64,000 nucleotides of DNA from Kiloniellaceae bacterium (GTDB lineage: Bacteria > Pseudomonadota > Alphaproteobacteria > Kiloniellales > J153): NCBI GenBank assembly GCA_021776175.1, contig JAJFGJ010000030.1:1-64000 (forward strand). The letters run 5' to 3'. Shown piece by piece: positions 62,534 to 64,000 of the stretch (position 1 is the first letter of the stretch; the number at the start of each line of letters is the position of its first letter). The notes under the pieces were generated by a model that worked only from the letters and a program-made list of their open reading frames with translations, was not told the DNA's origin and made no database searches. A program made the position numbers and the translations under genes.

Positions 62534-63272
62534 CGGCGGCGGCGCGCTTCTCGTCCAGGTCCCAGGTGAGGCGCGCGACCCAAGGAAAGCGGCTGACTTC
62601 TTCCCCGGTATAGCCAAGATTGAATACCGTCGCGCTGGCCGGCAGGGCTTTCGGACCCTCGTAATAGGTGGCGAACACCTTGTCGGGCAAGAAGCTGGTG
62701 ATGCCGAAGTTTCCGGTCTCGTTATGAAAGTGATGGGCAAGGTGCAGCCGCTTGATCCGGCGCAGAAACCGCCACTTGGGAGTATACCGCAAATGTTGAA
62801 TGCAGTGGTTGTATTCGTAAAAGCAGGTCACCAAGAGACCCATGGAAAGGGCCAAGGCCGCCGCCGCCGCGCCACCGATCGCCCAGCCGATCGGAGCCAC
62901 CACCAGACCTACCGTCGGCAGCGTGGTGTAAAGCGCGCCGAACAGGACGCTCAGATCGTTCGGATCCCGGTGGTGGTCGAAGTGGATACGCTTCCACACT
63001 GCCGCCGTCAGCGGCGAGCGGTAAAGATAGGCGCCGTGCAGGACAAAGCGGTGCAGAAGGTACCAGACAAAGGGGTAAACAACGACCACGGCCGCCGCGG
63101 TCCACACTAATGGCGGCAGGGACTCGAACCAGCGCCAGGTCAAGTAAACGCAGACCGTGGCCAGGGCCAGATAAACCTGGATCGCCGGATACGAAAAATA
63201 CGCCACCCACAACTCGCCCGGAGTCATCTTGTCGAGGCGATAGTTGGCCTTCCAAAAGCGTCCCAAAATCAT
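62484..63272 (-). CDS. fatty acid hydroxylase/sterol desaturase superfamily membrane protein
   Basis: The 262-residue protein has the di-iron His clusters in order: HRFVLH (74-79), HFDHH (97-101), EYNHCIQH (His156, His160) and HLAHHFH (177-183), between hydrophobic helices. It hydroxylates or desaturates a lipid chain at the membrane. The stop overlaps the acyltransferase-like gene, indicating one transcript. A fatty or sphingoid chain is the likely substrate. Confidence 0.9.
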   Translation of the reverse strand: MILGRFWKANYRLDKMTPGELWVAYFSYPAIQVYLALATVCVYLTWRWFESLPPLVWTAAAVVVVYPFVWYLLHRFVLHGAYLYRSPLTAAVWKRIHFDHHRDPNDLSVLFGALYTTLPTVGLVVAPIGWAIGGAAAAALALSMGLLVTCFYEYNHCIQHLRYTPKWRFLRRIKRLHLAHHFHNETGNFGITSFLPDKVFATYYEGPKALPASATVFNLGYTGEEVSRFPWVARLTWDLDEKRAAADGIGRRQAETPAAARD

Positions 63273-63405
63273 GCTCGATTACCCGGTGAATGGTGACTTG
63301 ATCGCCCGCCATGCGGGTCTTCGGTTAAGTTACGAATGAACCCATCGCACCCTGCGGCGGACCGCCATCGTGTGAGCGGCCGTGCGCGGAACCTCGAGGG
63401 CATGC

Positions 63406-64000
63406 CTATTCCTCAAGCTTGAGCAAAAGCCAGAATGCAAGACTGGCAAACAAGAACATGGGGCCCCAAACCGCGATGAGGGGGGGGAGCACGCCATCTT
63501 CACCCAAGGTTAGCAAGAATCGCTCGGCGATAAAGAACAAAAAGCCCGTGGAAATCACCGCGAAGCTCGCAAGCAGCAGGCGGCTACGACGCCCAAGGAG
63601 CAGGCCGAGCGGCGCCGCAAGCAGAACCATGATCAGGGAAGCCCCCGGTTGCGCCAACTTGCGCTGCAACCAAAGCGCATAGACATGCGGCGGCCGCTCT
63701 CCAAGAGGTTGCTGCCGCCGGATTTCCAATAGATCGGCGAAGGCCAACTCTTCCAGCGGGGCCGCAAGCTTGGAGAACCTGCTTGGGGAAATGGGAAGAT
63801 CGAATGCCGCTTGGTCGCCAAGGCTCTCTTGATTCGCCCCCATGGCCGATCGCTCGACACCTTCAAAGTGCCACCGGGAATCGCTGAAGGTCGCCAGCCT
63901 GGCCGTGAAATAGTCGCTCATGCGTCCTTCCTCGCCGCGCCGGATGACGGTGATCCCGTAAAGCTGCCGGCCGTTCAAACTGGAGTATCCGGTATGGACC
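63406..64000 (-). CDS. LptF/LptG family LPS export permease, N-terminus beyond window
   Basis: About 198 C-terminal residues are present and the frame is open to the right edge. Periplasmic jelly-roll end (LYGITVIRRG, SPSRFSKLAAPLEELAFADL, RRQQPLGERPPHVYALWLQR) is followed by three hydrophobic helices: LAQPGASLIMVLLAAPLGLL, LLASFAVISTGFLFFIAERF and IAVWGPMFLFASLAFWLLLK. This is the LptF/LptG ending; which of the two cannot be decided. It lies upstream of the lipid-hydroxylase cluster on the same strand. Confidence 0.85.
   Translation of the reverse strand, partial: VHTGYSSLNGRQLYGITVIRRGEEGRMSDYFTARLATFSDSRWHFEGVERSAMGANQESLGDQAAFDLPISPSRFSKLAAPLEELAFADLLEIRRQQPLGERPPHVYALWLQRKLAQPGASLIMVLLAAPLGLLLGRRSRLLLASFAVISTGFLFFIAERFLLTLGEDGVLPPLIAVWGPMFLFASLAFWLLLKLEE

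Noticed and set aside
1-64000. rRNA, tRNA or prophage genes.
   Set aside because: No conserved rRNA stretches, no convincing cloverleaf, and no integrase, terminase or structural genes were seen by eye. A covariance-model scan could still find a tRNA.

Overview
This 64 kb window looks like chromosomal DNA from a GC-rich alphaproteobacterium, possibly Rhodospirillales-like. That placement is inferred from strong GC bias at third codon positions, frequent GTG/TTG starts, the family mix (GcvT-type betaine demethylases, TauD, DgcN/DgcA, YhhQ, MlaC, LptF/G) and a lipid cluster resembling the Caulobacter sphingolipid locus. AT-richer islands, insertion-sequence remnants, toxin-tip cassettes and dispersed palindromes interrupt it. 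No rRNA, tRNA, CRISPR array or phage structural gene was recognised.

Left part (1-21.4 kb): a HAD hydrolase running off the edge, an IS6 remnant beside a beheaded AraC gene, a methyltransferase and a secreted protein. An OYE/DUF2817 pair follows. Then the same layout occurs three times: a DUF2817 3' end (+), a cargo block, and a TauD 3' end (-). The cargoes are (i) GST, M15-like and GFA genes; (ii) an IS1595 remnant and two Cys-rich genes; (iii) an HNH nuclease gene with a large helical-repeat gene, which looks like an anti-phage system. Tail fragments of DUF2817, TauD and a DeoR regulator are scars of repeated recombination.

Betaine block (20.7-32.5 kb): a DeoR regulator diverges from an operon for quaternary-amine uptake and demethylation. 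The operon holds a substrate-binding protein, an ATPase, a double-length permease, a choline-kinase-like protein, two FAD/GcvT fusion dehydrogenases and a second kinase-like protein.

RHS graveyard (32.5-39.3 kb): an array of orphan RHS C-terminal toxin tips on the minus strand, each followed by a probable immunity gene. One tip carries a phospholipase A2 motif and is cut by a complete IS6 element. No full-length rhs gene is present.

Metabolic block (39.3-54.4 kb): glycerate kinase, a threonine-synthase-like gene whose catalytic lysine codon is TAG, the dgcN-dgcA D-glutamate pair, a GxxExxY gene inside inverted repeats, an acyl-CoA dehydrogenase/CaiB/MaoC set, and assorted small genes including a lytic transglycosylase, MlaC and YhhQ.

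Right end (54.4-64 kb): a lipid cluster with a Tam41-like cytidylyltransferase, a DAG-kinase-like lipid kinase, a CDP-alcohol phosphatidyltransferase, a metallophosphoesterase, two nucleotidyltransferases, a GNAT-like N-acyltransferase candidate and a fatty-acid-hydroxylase-type enzyme. It lies directly downstream of a partial LptF/LptG gene. Together these could build an anionic phospho- or sphingolipid.
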